From NCBI RefSeq assembly GCF_002741015.1, contig NZ_CP016616.1:107501-171500 (forward strand): DNA of 64,000 nucleotides. The letters are read 5' to 3'. The position numbers and the translations under genes are program-made. Origin of the DNA: Microvirga ossetica. Lineage in GTDB: Bacteria; Pseudomonadota; Alphaproteobacteria; Rhizobiales; Beijerinckiaceae. The notes below the pieces were generated by a model. That model worked only from the letters and a program-made list of their open reading frames with translations. It searched no databases and was not told where the DNA came from. Positions 54,584 to 62,764 of the stretch are shown in pieces; the stretch's first letter is position 1; every line of letters starts with the position of its first letter.

Positions 54584-55660
54584 TCAAAACAGTGGCTCTC
54601 CCAGGATTGCTGCCGTCGATGTGCGGACCCTGAAAAGCGGCTCGCCATCCCCTACTCCGACGTGATGGCGCCGGACATTGTATGGACTGGTCTTTCCGGC
54701 GATGTTCTTCCCACCATAAAACGAAAACGCGATCCGATAGCCTGCCCGACGAAGAGCCTCCTGCGTCCTGTCGTCGAAGCTGTCCGGGGCGCCAACGGGA
54801 TAGGCGAGCGATTGGATGTCGATGCCGAGGTCATGTTCGAGCATCTCCTTCGAAACACTCACCTCCTCCAATTGAAGCTCAGGGCTTAAATGACTCAGCA
54901 AGGGATGTGAGTGGGTATGGGAGCCAACCGCCATACCATTCCCCGACATTTCCTTGAGCTCTGTCTTGTTGATGAATATTCGCTCACCGGGCCGTTCGTC
55001 TCCGGTCCCGGTCGACCGGGCGATCTCCTCGAGAAACTGATCTTTATTGAGATCATGCCCGGCCTTGTAGATGCCGAGGAGACGGTTCAACGCCTCGAGC
55101 TTCCCTTCACCGAGATCGAGAGTCATGAACTCAGGATAATGCAAGACAATCTTTGAGTTTCGCGACATCTTCAGCATATAGGCAATTCTGTCCCACCAAG
55201 GCAATTGCGAGCTTCCAATGTAAGACGTGCAGATGAAAAATGTCCCCTGAACCTTGTGTTTGTAAAGAATAGGGAATGCGTAATCGTAATTATCCTTGTA
55301 ACCATCATCGAAAGTGAACAAGATCCCCGTCTTGCGGAATGTTATCTGCCCCTCGACGAAAGCAATAGCCTCGTCTAGCGAGCTGATGTGATAATGCCGT
55401 TTGATCCACCTGACTTGATCATCTAGATCGCTTGGAGTGGCGGAGTACAAATTCGGGTCTCCCACGGTCTCGCTAGCGGAGCCGATCCGATGGTAGTTGA
55501 GGACAACCAGGCAGTTCTGCTGCGGGAGACGTTCCAGAACCCTTATTCCACCGGTTGCCGCTATGATTGAGGCGAGCCGTTGCCGTTTCGATATTCTAGG
55601 TACAGGCACGACGCCGGATTGCCTGAGATGAAGGTTCATCCGATCGATAGCCAGCACCAC
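54584..55660 (-). CDS. polysaccharide deacetylase family protein (NodB-like)
   Basis: A 358-residue protein with a NodB-homology domain from about residue 100: TFDDGYKDNYDYAFPIL supplies the catalytic Asp and metal Asp, and GSHTHSHPLLSHLS the metal His pair; YPVGAPDSFDDRTQEALRRAGY is a later motif. There is no clear signal peptide; a basic N-terminus (ISKRQRLASIIAATGG) may be cytoplasmic or membrane-associated. It would remove N- or O-acetyl groups from a sugar polymer or precursor, paired with the acyltransferase next door. The start could also lie six codons downstream. Confidence 0.88.
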   Translation of the reverse strand: MVLAIDRMNLHLRQSGVVPVPRISKRQRLASIIAATGGIRVLERLPQQNCLVVLNYHRIGSASETVGDPNLYSATPSDLDDQVRWIKRHYHISSLDEAIAFVEGQITFRKTGILFTFDDGYKDNYDYAFPILYKHKVQGTFFICTSYIGSSQLPWWDRIAYMLKMSRNSKIVLHYPEFMTLDLGEGKLEALNRLLGIYKAGHDLNKDQFLEEIARSTGTGDERPGERIFINKTELKEMSGNGMAVGSHTHSHPLLSHLSPELQLEEVSVSKEMLEHDLGIDIQSLAYPVGAPDSFDDRTQEALRRAGYRIAFSFYGGKNIAGKTSPYNVRRHHVGVGDGEPLFRVRTSTAAILGEPLF

Positions 55661-55911
55661 CTGAGCAACTCCTCCAAATATGAAATTATTTTCGTCCGCC
55701 TGCTGCCGACGAGTCTTCCTCTAAAATCACTTATCGAGTGGCATTCTAGCCTATGAGCCTAGTCCGTAAAATACCTAGTCAAGCTTCTTACAAGCTACCT
55801 CATTCGCGCCGGTTCATGAGGTACGGCCCCAATCGCAATCGACAAAGCCAGCGCCATGAAAGTGTGAAGCCGCTCTCAGATGCCGATGCGAAAATGACCA
55901 TCGGAGATATC

Positions 55912-56559
55912 TCAGCAGGATCCATCCATCATGATCACGCAAACTGCTGTTTTAAGAAGGATCATGATGTCGCGCTTGAAAGACCACTTCGTGACGTATT
56001 CCTCATCGAGCTTCACGCGCTGAGAATAGGAGACCTTGTTGCGTCCGCTAATCTGCCAAAGTCCGGTGATTCCGGGCCGAGTCTGATAATAGAGATGCAT
56101 CGCCTTGTTGTAGTGCGGAACTTCCGCAGACGTGATCGGTCGAGGACCGACGAGGCTCATATGCCCCCACAGGACGTTGAAAAGTTGGGGCAGTTCATCA
56201 AGGCTGGTTTTACGCAGTACCGCCCCGATTGGCGTGATCCTGGGATCGTTTTTCAGCTTGTGGTTCTGCTGCCATTCCTCTCGAGCGGCGGGATCGTTCT
56301 CGAGATGGCGCGCCAGCACATCAGTCGCGTCGACGACCATCGTTCGAAATTTCAAGCACGGAAACACGCTGCCTGACGGGCCAAGGCGCATATGTTTGAT
56401 AACCGCAGGCCCTCCGCCGGTCATCACGATCAAGAGATACACCGCTATCATAAGCGGGGCTAAGATGATGATTGCCAGAGCACTTACGATAAAGTCGAAG
56501 ATTCGCTTTGAATCACCACCTGTCACCTTTAAACGAAGAATCTGAGTTGCTTCATTCAT
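55912..56559 (-). CDS. undecaprenyl-phosphate sugar phosphotransferase, ExoY-like
   Basis: Start taken at ATG 56559 (MNEATQILRL); 215 residues. One N-terminal membrane segment (RIFDFIVSALAIIILAPLMIAVYLL) precedes the bacterial sugar transferase domain: CLKFRTMVVDATDVL, DPRITPIGAVLRKTSLDELPQLFNVLWGHMSLVGPRPI, and RPGITGLWQISGRNKVSY. The short single-TM form matches ExoY rather than the five-TM WbaP/WcaJ type. It transfers the first sugar-phosphate (often galactose or glucose) to undecaprenyl phosphate and so starts EPS synthesis. It is the first gene of the minus-strand locus. Confidence 0.93.
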   Translation of the reverse strand: MNEATQILRLKVTGGDSKRIFDFIVSALAIIILAPLMIAVYLLIVMTGGGPAVIKHMRLGPSGSVFPCLKFRTMVVDATDVLARHLENDPAAREEWQQNHKLKNDPRITPIGAVLRKTSLDELPQLFNVLWGHMSLVGPRPITSAEVPHYNKAMHLYYQTRPGITGLWQISGRNKVSYSQRVKLDEEYVTKWSFKRDIMILLKTAVCVIMMDGSC

Positions 56560-56973
56560 CGAGTACATCCAGTACAAGGTCAAAAGTACTTTGGTCGATG
56601 GGAGGGAGCGCCGTATGACCGGCTCTTAAGCACGTTGGTTCGCTGATGCTGGAATCTAGTTGTCTTGTGAGTGTCCGAACAGTCTATCAAGGGCAGTACG
56701 ACTTAAGGGGCCTGCCCTGTGCTGCGCTCAGCAGCGGCTAAGATGAATACTCATGAAGTAGAGTAGCCCTGAATAGATGGGAACATGCCCCCCCGTCTCT
56801 GAAGGGGCCGAAAACTACATTGCGGTGCACGAGGTCTTTAGAAACGCGGTTCGGACTGAATCGGCGACTATGTTGCGTAAGGGCGTCACGTTCACTCATC
56901 TCACCCATGAAAATCACGCAATTGTCTTCGTTGATGGCGACACGATTTGTCGAGTCTGTTCCCAATTGCACGA
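56560..56973. other. spacer between the EPS locus and IS66 copy 2
   Basis: This should hold the promoter of the ExoY-like gene on the minus strand. A plus-strand frame of 66 codons (56777-56977) runs into the IS and on through the tRNA gene after it, with no family motif, so I do not call it a gene. Confidence 0.4.
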
Positions 56974-58341
56974 GTAATTACCCACGCCCCTATTTCGCAC
57001 TGAGGTTCAGGCGGACACAGTCTGAAGAATTATCTTGAACGCATTGGTTCCCGGACCGAGACGAGCCGTGTCAACGACCGTGCGTATGTCCGCTTCGCCC
57101 TCGGCGGCCCACATGGAGCGATAGCCGTTGGTCACCTTGCGCTGAATGACGGCGGGTCTGAGCGCGCGTTCGCAGGCGTTGTTGGTCGCATCAACCAGTC
57201 CAGGCCAGTGGGCGAAGGTCAGAAGCTGATCGCGGGCGCGCCGGACCTTGTTCTGAATGTCACGGGCCAGATCGCAGGAGGTCGGCGCGGCCAGGATCGC
57301 GTCCAGACTGCGCTCCAGGGCGCGGCGCTTGCGAGCGAGGGTCGAGGCGGCAAGGGTTGCGACCTCCTCCGCCAGGGCAAAGGCCCGGTGCAGCCACAGC
57401 TGGAGGCGGGAGGGCAGGACATCCGCGCTCGCCTCATCGGCAGAGGCGACGTCGCGGGAAAGATGGGCCAGGCAGGTCTGGTGGGCGTCGGCATGGCGCT
57501 GTTGCGCGCTGTAGCGGTCGGAACACCAGACCTCGGGCCGGTGCACGGCCATCACGGTCCGGACCACGATGGCGCCCCGGGTCGGCGAGGCGTGATGGAC
57601 CACCGCCTCGGCGCAGCGAAACACCCAATGATAGGCGTTGCAGCCCTCGATCCGAACGCCGGTCTCATCCGAGGCGATGACCCGGGCCCGGCGCAACGCC
57701 GCAACCGCCTTGTCGCGCTCGCCCGCGAAGGCGCCCTGCGCCCGGCGCAGCATGGTCATCAGGCCGCCCTGGCTGACGGTGAGCCCGAACAGATCCGCGA
57801 ATGCGCTTTGCAGCCGCTCGTAGGACAGAGCCTGGAAGGTCTTGAGATAAGTCGCCATGGCATGGACGCGGGGCCCGAACGGTGTCCCCTTTGCGGCGTC
57901 CGGCACGGCCGCGGCGACCCGCGTTCCACACGCCCGGCAGCGCACCGCCAGGCGCCGATGCTGGGTGACGCGGGGCGCCACCTCCGGCAGCTCAATCTGC
58001 TCGTGGAGGCTGATCGTCTCCGCCGGCCAATCCGCCATCAGGACAGCCGAACAGCACGAGCACCGGTCAGGACGGTGCTCGACCACCTCATCAGGCGTGG
58101 CGCTGAGGATCCGGCTGTGGCCTTCATGACCGGGCTTGGCTCCGCCCGGTTTGGAGCGCTCGCGCTGCTCCTTGCGATCGGTCGAGGGCGGCTTGGAGGA
58201 CGTGCGTGAGGTCTTTTGCGGCCGCTGCAGTCGCAGCACCAGCTCGATCAGCTCTTCCTTGCTCAGACGCTCAAGATCGCTGCGGCCCATACAGGCATGG
58301 AATCAGCGAAGCCCGACTTGTGCAAGGGCCTGGGTAATTAC
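56974..58341 (-). mobile_element. IS66 family insertion sequence, copy 2
   Basis: A 1368-bp element with the same GTAATTACCCA ends as copy 1, in the opposite orientation. Perfect 8-bp duplication TTGCACGA at 56966-56973 and 58342-58349. It has a single intact TnpC gene and lies 16 bp beyond its duplication from the 3' end of the tRNA gene. Confidence 0.95.
57007..58290 (-). CDS. IS66 transposase TnpC, intact
   Basis: A 427-residue transposase: N-terminal zipper (LSKEELIELVLRLQRPQKTSRTSSKPPSTDRKEQR), a zinc-ribbon-like CSCC..CRAC segment, then the DDE core (RVIASDETGVRIEGCNAYHWVF; EVWCSDRYSAQQRHADAHQTCLAHLSRDV; VDATNNACERALRPAVIQRKVTNGYRSMWAAEG). All expected blocks are present in one frame, unlike copy 1. 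It lacks TnpA and TnpB partners, as in the ISBst12-like subgroup. It could mobilise both copies. Confidence 0.95.
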   Translation of the reverse strand: MGRSDLERLSKEELIELVLRLQRPQKTSRTSSKPPSTDRKEQRERSKPGGAKPGHEGHSRILSATPDEVVEHRPDRCSCCSAVLMADWPAETISLHEQIELPEVAPRVTQHRRLAVRCRACGTRVAAAVPDAAKGTPFGPRVHAMATYLKTFQALSYERLQSAFADLFGLTVSQGGLMTMLRRAQGAFAGERDKAVAALRRARVIASDETGVRIEGCNAYHWVFRCAEAVVHHASPTRGAIVVRTVMAVHRPEVWCSDRYSAQQRHADAHQTCLAHLSRDVASADEASADVLPSRLQLWLHRAFALAEEVATLAASTLARKRRALERSLDAILAAPTSCDLARDIQNKVRRARDQLLTFAHWPGLVDATNNACERALRPAVIQRKVTNGYRSMWAAEGEADIRTVVDTARLGPGTNAFKIILQTVSA

Positions 58342-58364
58342 TTGCACGACACTTACGAAGAAGG

Positions 58365-58449
58365 TGGCTCCCAGAGAGGGCCTCGAACCCCCACGCCTTG
58401 CGGCGGCGCGTCAACAGCACGCTGCGTCTTCCAATTTCGCCATCTGGGA
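58365..58449 (-). tRNA. class II (Leu-bodied) tRNA with anticodon GTT
   Basis: Read on the minus strand: acceptor TCCCAGA pairs perfectly with TCTGGGA; T8 G9; D-arm GCG/CGC with AATTGG in the loop; anticodon stem GCGTG/CGCGC (one G-T) with loop CTGTTGA, so T33 and anticodon GTT; long variable arm CGCC-GCAA-GGCG; T-stem GGGGG/CCCTC with loop TTCGAGG; discriminator G and encoded CCA. The body and variable arm are of the leucine type, but GTT would read Asn codons AAC/AAU. U1-A72 and G73 are also unusual for Leu. A functional odd tRNA, a decayed Leu tRNA or a Ser-charged species are all possible. Confidence 0.75.
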
Positions 58450-58794
58450 TCATACGCGGTGGACTTTGACGAGCCTTCGACTGGGACAGAACATCTCGCT
58501 ATGTATTGTGCGCTTCCAGCCCATCGCTTGGCCAAGAATCTATTATCGGTTTGTTCCGCATTGCAAGATCGGGATCTTAGCTATAATGAACTACTCCAGA
58601 TCACGAATTCCGCTTCTCTCGTTCATACATTCGGCTGAAGACGACATTGTCGGCTGACGCCACCATGACAATTGGTTGCGGCGCGCTGCTTGGTCGTCAG
58701 ATCTGCTCGCTTGCTGTCAATGAGGATTAATCTCGCCATCGAACAGCCCGAAAGAGCCATGCCCCTGTGCGGCGCAATCGGCTAAACCGCTCAC
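58450..58794. other. spacer between tRNA and VanZ-like gene
   Basis: About 345 bp without a convincing frame. It should contain the promoter of the tRNA (minus strand) and of the VanZ-like gene (plus strand). Nothing else was seen. Confidence 0.4.
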
Positions 58795-59139
58795 ATGACA
58801 TCCAAGGTCTTCTTTCGTTGGGTTGCATGGCTGCTGATCGGCGCCATCGCGATCTTCACCCTGTCGCCGATCGAATTGCGGCCCGTCACCGGGGCGCCGG
58901 TCGGCCTGGAGAGGCTCGCCGCCTTTGCCACTATCGGAGCCGCGTTCTGTCTCGGCTACCCGAGACACCGGCTCTCGGTCCTCATTCTGCTGATCGGAAT
59001 TGTCGGCTTCCTGGAAATCGCGCAGAATCATGTTCCTGGCCGCCACGGTCGCCTTCCGGACGGCTTGGTGAAAGCGTCAGGTGTTCTGGTCGGAGCAGCT
59101 TTCGCCATGTTCATAGCGCGCCAGAAACGAGTTCCATAA
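58795..59139 (+). CDS. VanZ-like family membrane protein
   Basis: A 114-residue protein with three or four membrane segments (FFRWVAWLLIGAIAIFTL; LAAFATIGAAFCLGY; LSVLILLIGIVGFLEIAQN; GVLVGAAFAMFI). LSPIELRP near the N-terminus and VGFLEIAQNHVPGRHGRLPDGLVKASG, with the FLEIxQ..xxGRxxxxxD pattern, are VanZ hallmarks. Small single-domain VanZ proteins are common beside polysaccharide genes; their function is not established. The ISNCY element starts 23 bp after the stop. Confidence 0.82.
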   Translation: MTSKVFFRWVAWLLIGAIAIFTLSPIELRPVTGAPVGLERLAAFATIGAAFCLGYPRHRLSVLILLIGIVGFLEIAQNHVPGRHGRLPDGLVKASGVLVGAAFAMFIARQKRVP

Positions 59140-59162
59140 AAGGAACCATGCGGAGCCTCTCT

Positions 59163-60617
59163 TGTAGAACCCCGTTAGAAAGGTCACTCCTCTCCCCGTT
59201 ACAAATGTCACTCTCCCTGGGTGATGGTGCTGGGGAGATTGGGTCTGATGACGGTGATCGGGATGAGCCGGCCGGAGATCGATCGGGTTCACATTCTGCG
59301 GGACGTCGTGGCGGAGCGAATTACGGTGCGCGAAGCTGCCCAACTGCTGCGGATCACACGGCGCCAAGTGTTCCGATTACTCAAGGCCTATCAGACCGGT
59401 GGTCCCACGGCCTTGGTGTCGCGCCGGCGCGGCAAGCCCAGCAACCGCTCCTACCCGGCGGCGCTGCGGACCGAGGTGCTGGCGCTGATCACAGCCAACT
59501 ATGCCGATTTCGGCCCGACGCTCGCCTGCGAGAAGCTCGCCGAGCGGCACGGCATCGATCTGGGTGTCGAGACGATCCGGCGCTGGATGATCGCGGCGGG
59601 TCTCTGGCAGGAGCGCCGGCAGAAGCTCAAAGGGGTGCACCAGCCGCGCTATCGGCGCGACTGCGTCGGCGAACTCGTCCAGATCGACGGCTCCGAGCAC
59701 TACTGGTTCGAGGATCGCGGCCCACCCTGCACGCTTCTGGTCTACATTGACGATGCCACCAGCCGGCTGATGCACCTGAAGTTCGTCGAGACCGAGTCGA
59801 CCTTTGATTATTTCCGATCGACCCGGGAGTACCTGGAGGCCTACGGCAAGCCGGTGGCGTTCTACTCCGACAAGCATGCCGTCTTCCGCGTCAACGGCAA
59901 AGGAGCGGTGGGCGGTGACGGCATGACCCAGTTCGGGCGGGCGCTGCATCAGCTCAACATCGACATCATCTGCGCCAACTCGCCCCAAGCCAAAGGCCGC
60001 GTCGAGCGCGCCAACGGCACCTTGCAGGACCGCCTGGTCAAGGAGATGCGACTGGCTGGGATCTCGACCCTTGAGGCGGGCAATGCCTTCCTGCCGGCAT
60101 TCATGGCGGACTTCAACCGCCGCTTTGCCAAGGCGCCCTACAGCGACAAGGACCTGCATCGCCCGCTCAGCGAAGACGATGAGCTGGATGACGTGTTCGC
60201 CTGGCGCGAGGAGCGGACGGTCTCGCGCAGTCTGACCCTGCAGTACGACCAGGTGCTGTTCATTCTCGAGCCGAACGCGATCACGCTGTCCCTCGCCCGC
60301 CAGCGGGTGACCGTCTACGACTATCCGGATGGGCGCTTTGCCATCAAGCACAAGGGCCTGGAGCTGCCGTACAGGCCCTTTGACCGCCGTCAGCAGGTGG
60401 ATCAGGCGGCAGTTGTCGAGAACAAGCGGCTGGGCCCGGTTCTGGCCTACATTGCCGAGCGGCAGAAGGAGCTCGACATGAGCCGGAGCAACAGCGCCCC
60501 GCGGCGGCGCGGCCAAGGCAAGAGCCTGTTCAAGGTGGGTTGAGCTCTCAGCAGTCACTCCCCGGAGGTGACATCTCTAATGAGGACAATCAGAGACTTG
60601 TCTAACGAGTTCTGACA
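59163..60617 (+). mobile_element. ISNCY (IS1202-like) insertion sequence
   Basis: About 1455 bp. Left end TGTAGAACCCCGTTAGA and right end (complement) TGTCAGAACTCGTTAGA form long imperfect inverted repeats that stay similar for about 54 bp, including an inner ATGTCAC. CTCTCT flanks both sides (59157-59162 and 60618-60623), a possible 6-bp target duplication. Confidence 0.75.
59248..60543 (+). CDS. ISNCY family transposase
   Basis: Start taken at 59248 (MTVIGMSRPEIDR) behind GGGGAG; upstream in-frame starts exist. The 431-residue protein has an N-terminal HTH (ITVREAAQLLRITRRQVFRLLKAY) and a DDE integrase core: ELVQIDGSEHYWFEDRG, KPVAFYSDKHAVFRVN and NIDIICANSPQAKGRVERANGTLQDRLVKEMR. It ends in a basic tail. 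All three catalytic acids are visible and the frame is intact. Confidence 0.9.
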   Translation: MTVIGMSRPEIDRVHILRDVVAERITVREAAQLLRITRRQVFRLLKAYQTGGPTALVSRRRGKPSNRSYPAALRTEVLALITANYADFGPTLACEKLAERHGIDLGVETIRRWMIAAGLWQERRQKLKGVHQPRYRRDCVGELVQIDGSEHYWFEDRGPPCTLLVYIDDATSRLMHLKFVETESTFDYFRSTREYLEAYGKPVAFYSDKHAVFRVNGKGAVGGDGMTQFGRALHQLNIDIICANSPQAKGRVERANGTLQDRLVKEMRLAGISTLEAGNAFLPAFMADFNRRFAKAPYSDKDLHRPLSEDDELDDVFAWREERTVSRSLTLQYDQVLFILEPNAITLSLARQRVTVYDYPDGRFAIKHKGLELPYRPFDRRQQVDQAAVVENKRLGPVLAYIAERQKELDMSRSNSAPRRRGQGKSLFKVG

Positions 60618-60676
60618 CTCTCTAGGGGGGTGCTCATCTCGCAAAAGGAATAACGCGATATGGGCTTTCCGCTCCC

Positions 60677-61318
60677 TCAGCCCTCTGTCATCGAGGAGTG
60701 GACGGCGATGCGGAACAGCGCTCGCCCGCCAGGGCTGGAGTAAGACAAGTGCGGATCTTTCCCACCCAGAACAAGTACCTTCCCGATCGTCTTGAAGCCG
60801 ATACGCTTGAGAGATTTCAACGACGGTTGATTGTGCACCTCAATATAGCTGACAAGTCCTTGATATCTCCCATCGCCCACCAAGGCCCGAAAAGCTTGGG
60901 CTGCACCCGCGCCGCAGAGCCGTTGGCCCCGGAAGGCCATCGCGGTGAAGGTCTTGTACATATAGATATAGTCTCGTCGGAAATGCGCCGTTAGCCGCGG
61001 TGAGACAGGAGTTGGACGCGTCGCGTACCAAGCATAGGCTGCCAATATTCCGTTCTCGACGAACCCGTAACATCGGTCTCCTCGGCCGAAGGCTGCAGAG
61101 AGGAAGCCGGCGTCCAGTTCAAGCGACGGATCCTGCTCGGCAAAGCGCACCAGTTCGTCAAGACACAAAAACCTCCAACGGTCGTCCCAGCTCGCGACCA
61201 GGCTCCAGTCCATGTCGCCTTGCTCCAGGATGAGGATCTGGAGAACCAGCATTGTGACAACGCTGTTGGCCAGACGATAGGCGATGTGGAAGGCAGCATC
61301 GACAACGCCATTGTGCAT
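60677..61318 (-). CDS. GNAT-like N-acetyltransferase, 5' end truncated by IS insertion
   Basis: The minus-strand frame runs from the IS junction at 61350 to 60677. ATG 61318 (MHNGVVDAAFHIAYRLA) is the first start outside the IS and gives 213 residues; a start inside the IS701 end (61375) would add 19. GNAT-like features are TAMAFRGQRLCGAGAAQAF (acetyl-CoA loop region) and YIEVHNQPSLKSLKRIGFKTIGKV (C-terminal beta-alpha unit). The original 5' region was removed by an IS481 insertion at 61350, and an IS701 then landed in that IS. It is probably not expressed normally. Substrate unknown. Confidence 0.6.
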   Translation of the reverse strand: MHNGVVDAAFHIAYRLANSVVTMLVLQILILEQGDMDWSLVASWDDRWRFLCLDELVRFAEQDPSLELDAGFLSAAFGRGDRCYGFVENGILAAYAWYATRPTPVSPRLTAHFRRDYIYMYKTFTAMAFRGQRLCGAGAAQAFRALVGDGRYQGLVSYIEVHNQPSLKSLKRIGFKTIGKVLVLGGKDPHLSYSSPGGRALFRIAVHSSMTEG

Positions 61319-61354
61319 GAGATAACGACGGAACCGCTCGTGCGCTCTCCTTAG

Positions 61355-62764
61355 CACTACAGTTGCACGCTGCACAGGCGCCCTAATTACCTCCTGATCT
61401 GATACAGGAGGCTGCCATGTCAGGCGTGGCCATCGAGCAGATGCTCGAACTCTGGTGTGTGGAGTTGCGTCAGGTCAAAGCTGATCTCAAACTCCAGTTT
61501 GCTCATCCCAGTGTCGCGGCCTCTGCGGCCGCCTTCCTCGACGGTCTGCTCGGGCCGGAGCGGCGCAAGACCGGCTGGATGCGGGCGGAAGCCGCCGGTG
61601 ATCCGGGACCATGGCGCCAGCAGGCGGTGCTCGGGCGCAGCCACTGGGACGCGGATGCTTTGCGGGACATGGTGCGCGACTATGCGCTCGAGACGCTCGC
61701 CTCTCCCGGAGCGGTACTGGTGATCGATGAGACCGGCTTTCTCAAGCAGGGGCAGAACTCGTGCGGGGTGGGACGCCAGTACACTGGGTCAGCCGGCAAG
61801 ATTGCCAGCTGCCAGATCGGCGTGTTTGCCGCTTACGCGTCGGACAAGGGCTGCGCCTTGATCGACCGCCAGCTCTATCTGCCCAAGGACTGGACGACGA
61901 AGCCCGAGCGCCTGGCCACGGCTCACGTGCCCGATGCGATCCGCTTCGTCACCAAGCCGCAGATCGCCGCCGCGATGATCGAGCGGGCCCTGGCGGCCGG
62001 CGTACCGTTTGAGTGGGTGGCCACCGACACCATCTATGGGGCCCTGGCCATGCAGCTGCGCCGAGCTGGCAAGGGTTACGTGCTGGGCGTTCAAGCCACA
62101 GACCGCTTCAATTCCTGGGACAAGAGCCCGCCGGTGGCCGGCACGGCCGCGACGATTGCACAGGGGCTTGCTCCCAAGACCTGGCAGCGTCTGTCGGCCG
62201 GGATCGGCACCAAGGGGCCGCGCCTGTATGATTGGGCCTATGTCGCGTTGGCCGATCTCGAGGCCGAGGAATTCAACGAGGCGCTGACCGGCCTGTGGAT
62301 GCGCGGCCTGCTGATCCGGCGCAGCATCAGCGATCAGGATCTGGCGTTCTTCTCGACCTGGTGCCCGGCCGGCACACCGATGGAGACCCTGGTGCGGGTG
62401 GAGGGCCAGCGCTGGGCGATTGAGGATGCGTTCGAGACCGCGAAGACGGAGTTGAGGCTGACGCACAATGAGACGCGTTCGTGGCACGGTTGGCATCGGC
62501 ATGTGTCGCTGGTGATGCTGGCGTTTGCCATGATGACGGTGGTGCGTGAGCACGCCAACCGCCTTACCTCACCCCAAAAACGAAACGACGAAGCCCGACT
62601 GCAGCGCTGGTATGCTGGTCTGTCCAGGAAATCCGCCGGGTCGCCACACGTCTCCAGCAGCGCCGGATCGAGCCTGCCTTCGTGATCGCCTGGTCCGCGT
62701 GGCGACGAGCGCATCAGGCCATGGCGCAAGCCTCACATCGCAAACGAAAGGTGCAACTGTAGTG
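61355..62764 (+). mobile_element. IS701 family insertion sequence
   Basis: A 1410-bp element with ends CACTACAGTTGCAC and its complement GTGCAACTGTAGTG, flanked by the 4-bp duplication TTAG (61351-61354 and 62765-62768), the YTAR-type target expected for IS701. It sits at the left tip of the IS481 element. Confidence 0.88.
61417..62762 (+). pseudogene. IS701 transposase, frameshifted near its C-terminus
   Basis: Most of the protein is intact (LVIDETGFLKQGQNSCGVGRQYTG, WVATDTIYGALAMQLRR, RWAIEDAFETAKTELRLTHNETRSWHGW with the catalytic acids). After NRLTSPQK the frame slips: the standard ending WSVQEIRRVATRLQQRRIEP and AFVIAWSAWRRAHQAMAQASH-RKRKVQL continues in another frame to TAG at 62760-62762. 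The original frame instead stops at 62685, giving 422 residues. The likely site is the A run near 62575. Because the DDE core is complete, the shorter product may still work. Confidence 0.8.

Noticed and set aside
56777..56977. 66-residue plus-strand frame ending in IS66
   Set aside because: With the IS removed the frame would run on through the tRNA gene in antisense; there is no family motif or conserved start.
58365..58449. Simple tRNA-Asn call from the anticodon
   Set aside because: tRNA-Asn is class I with a short variable loop; this molecule has a long variable-arm hairpin and a Leu-like D-arm, so the anticodon alone is not a safe identity.
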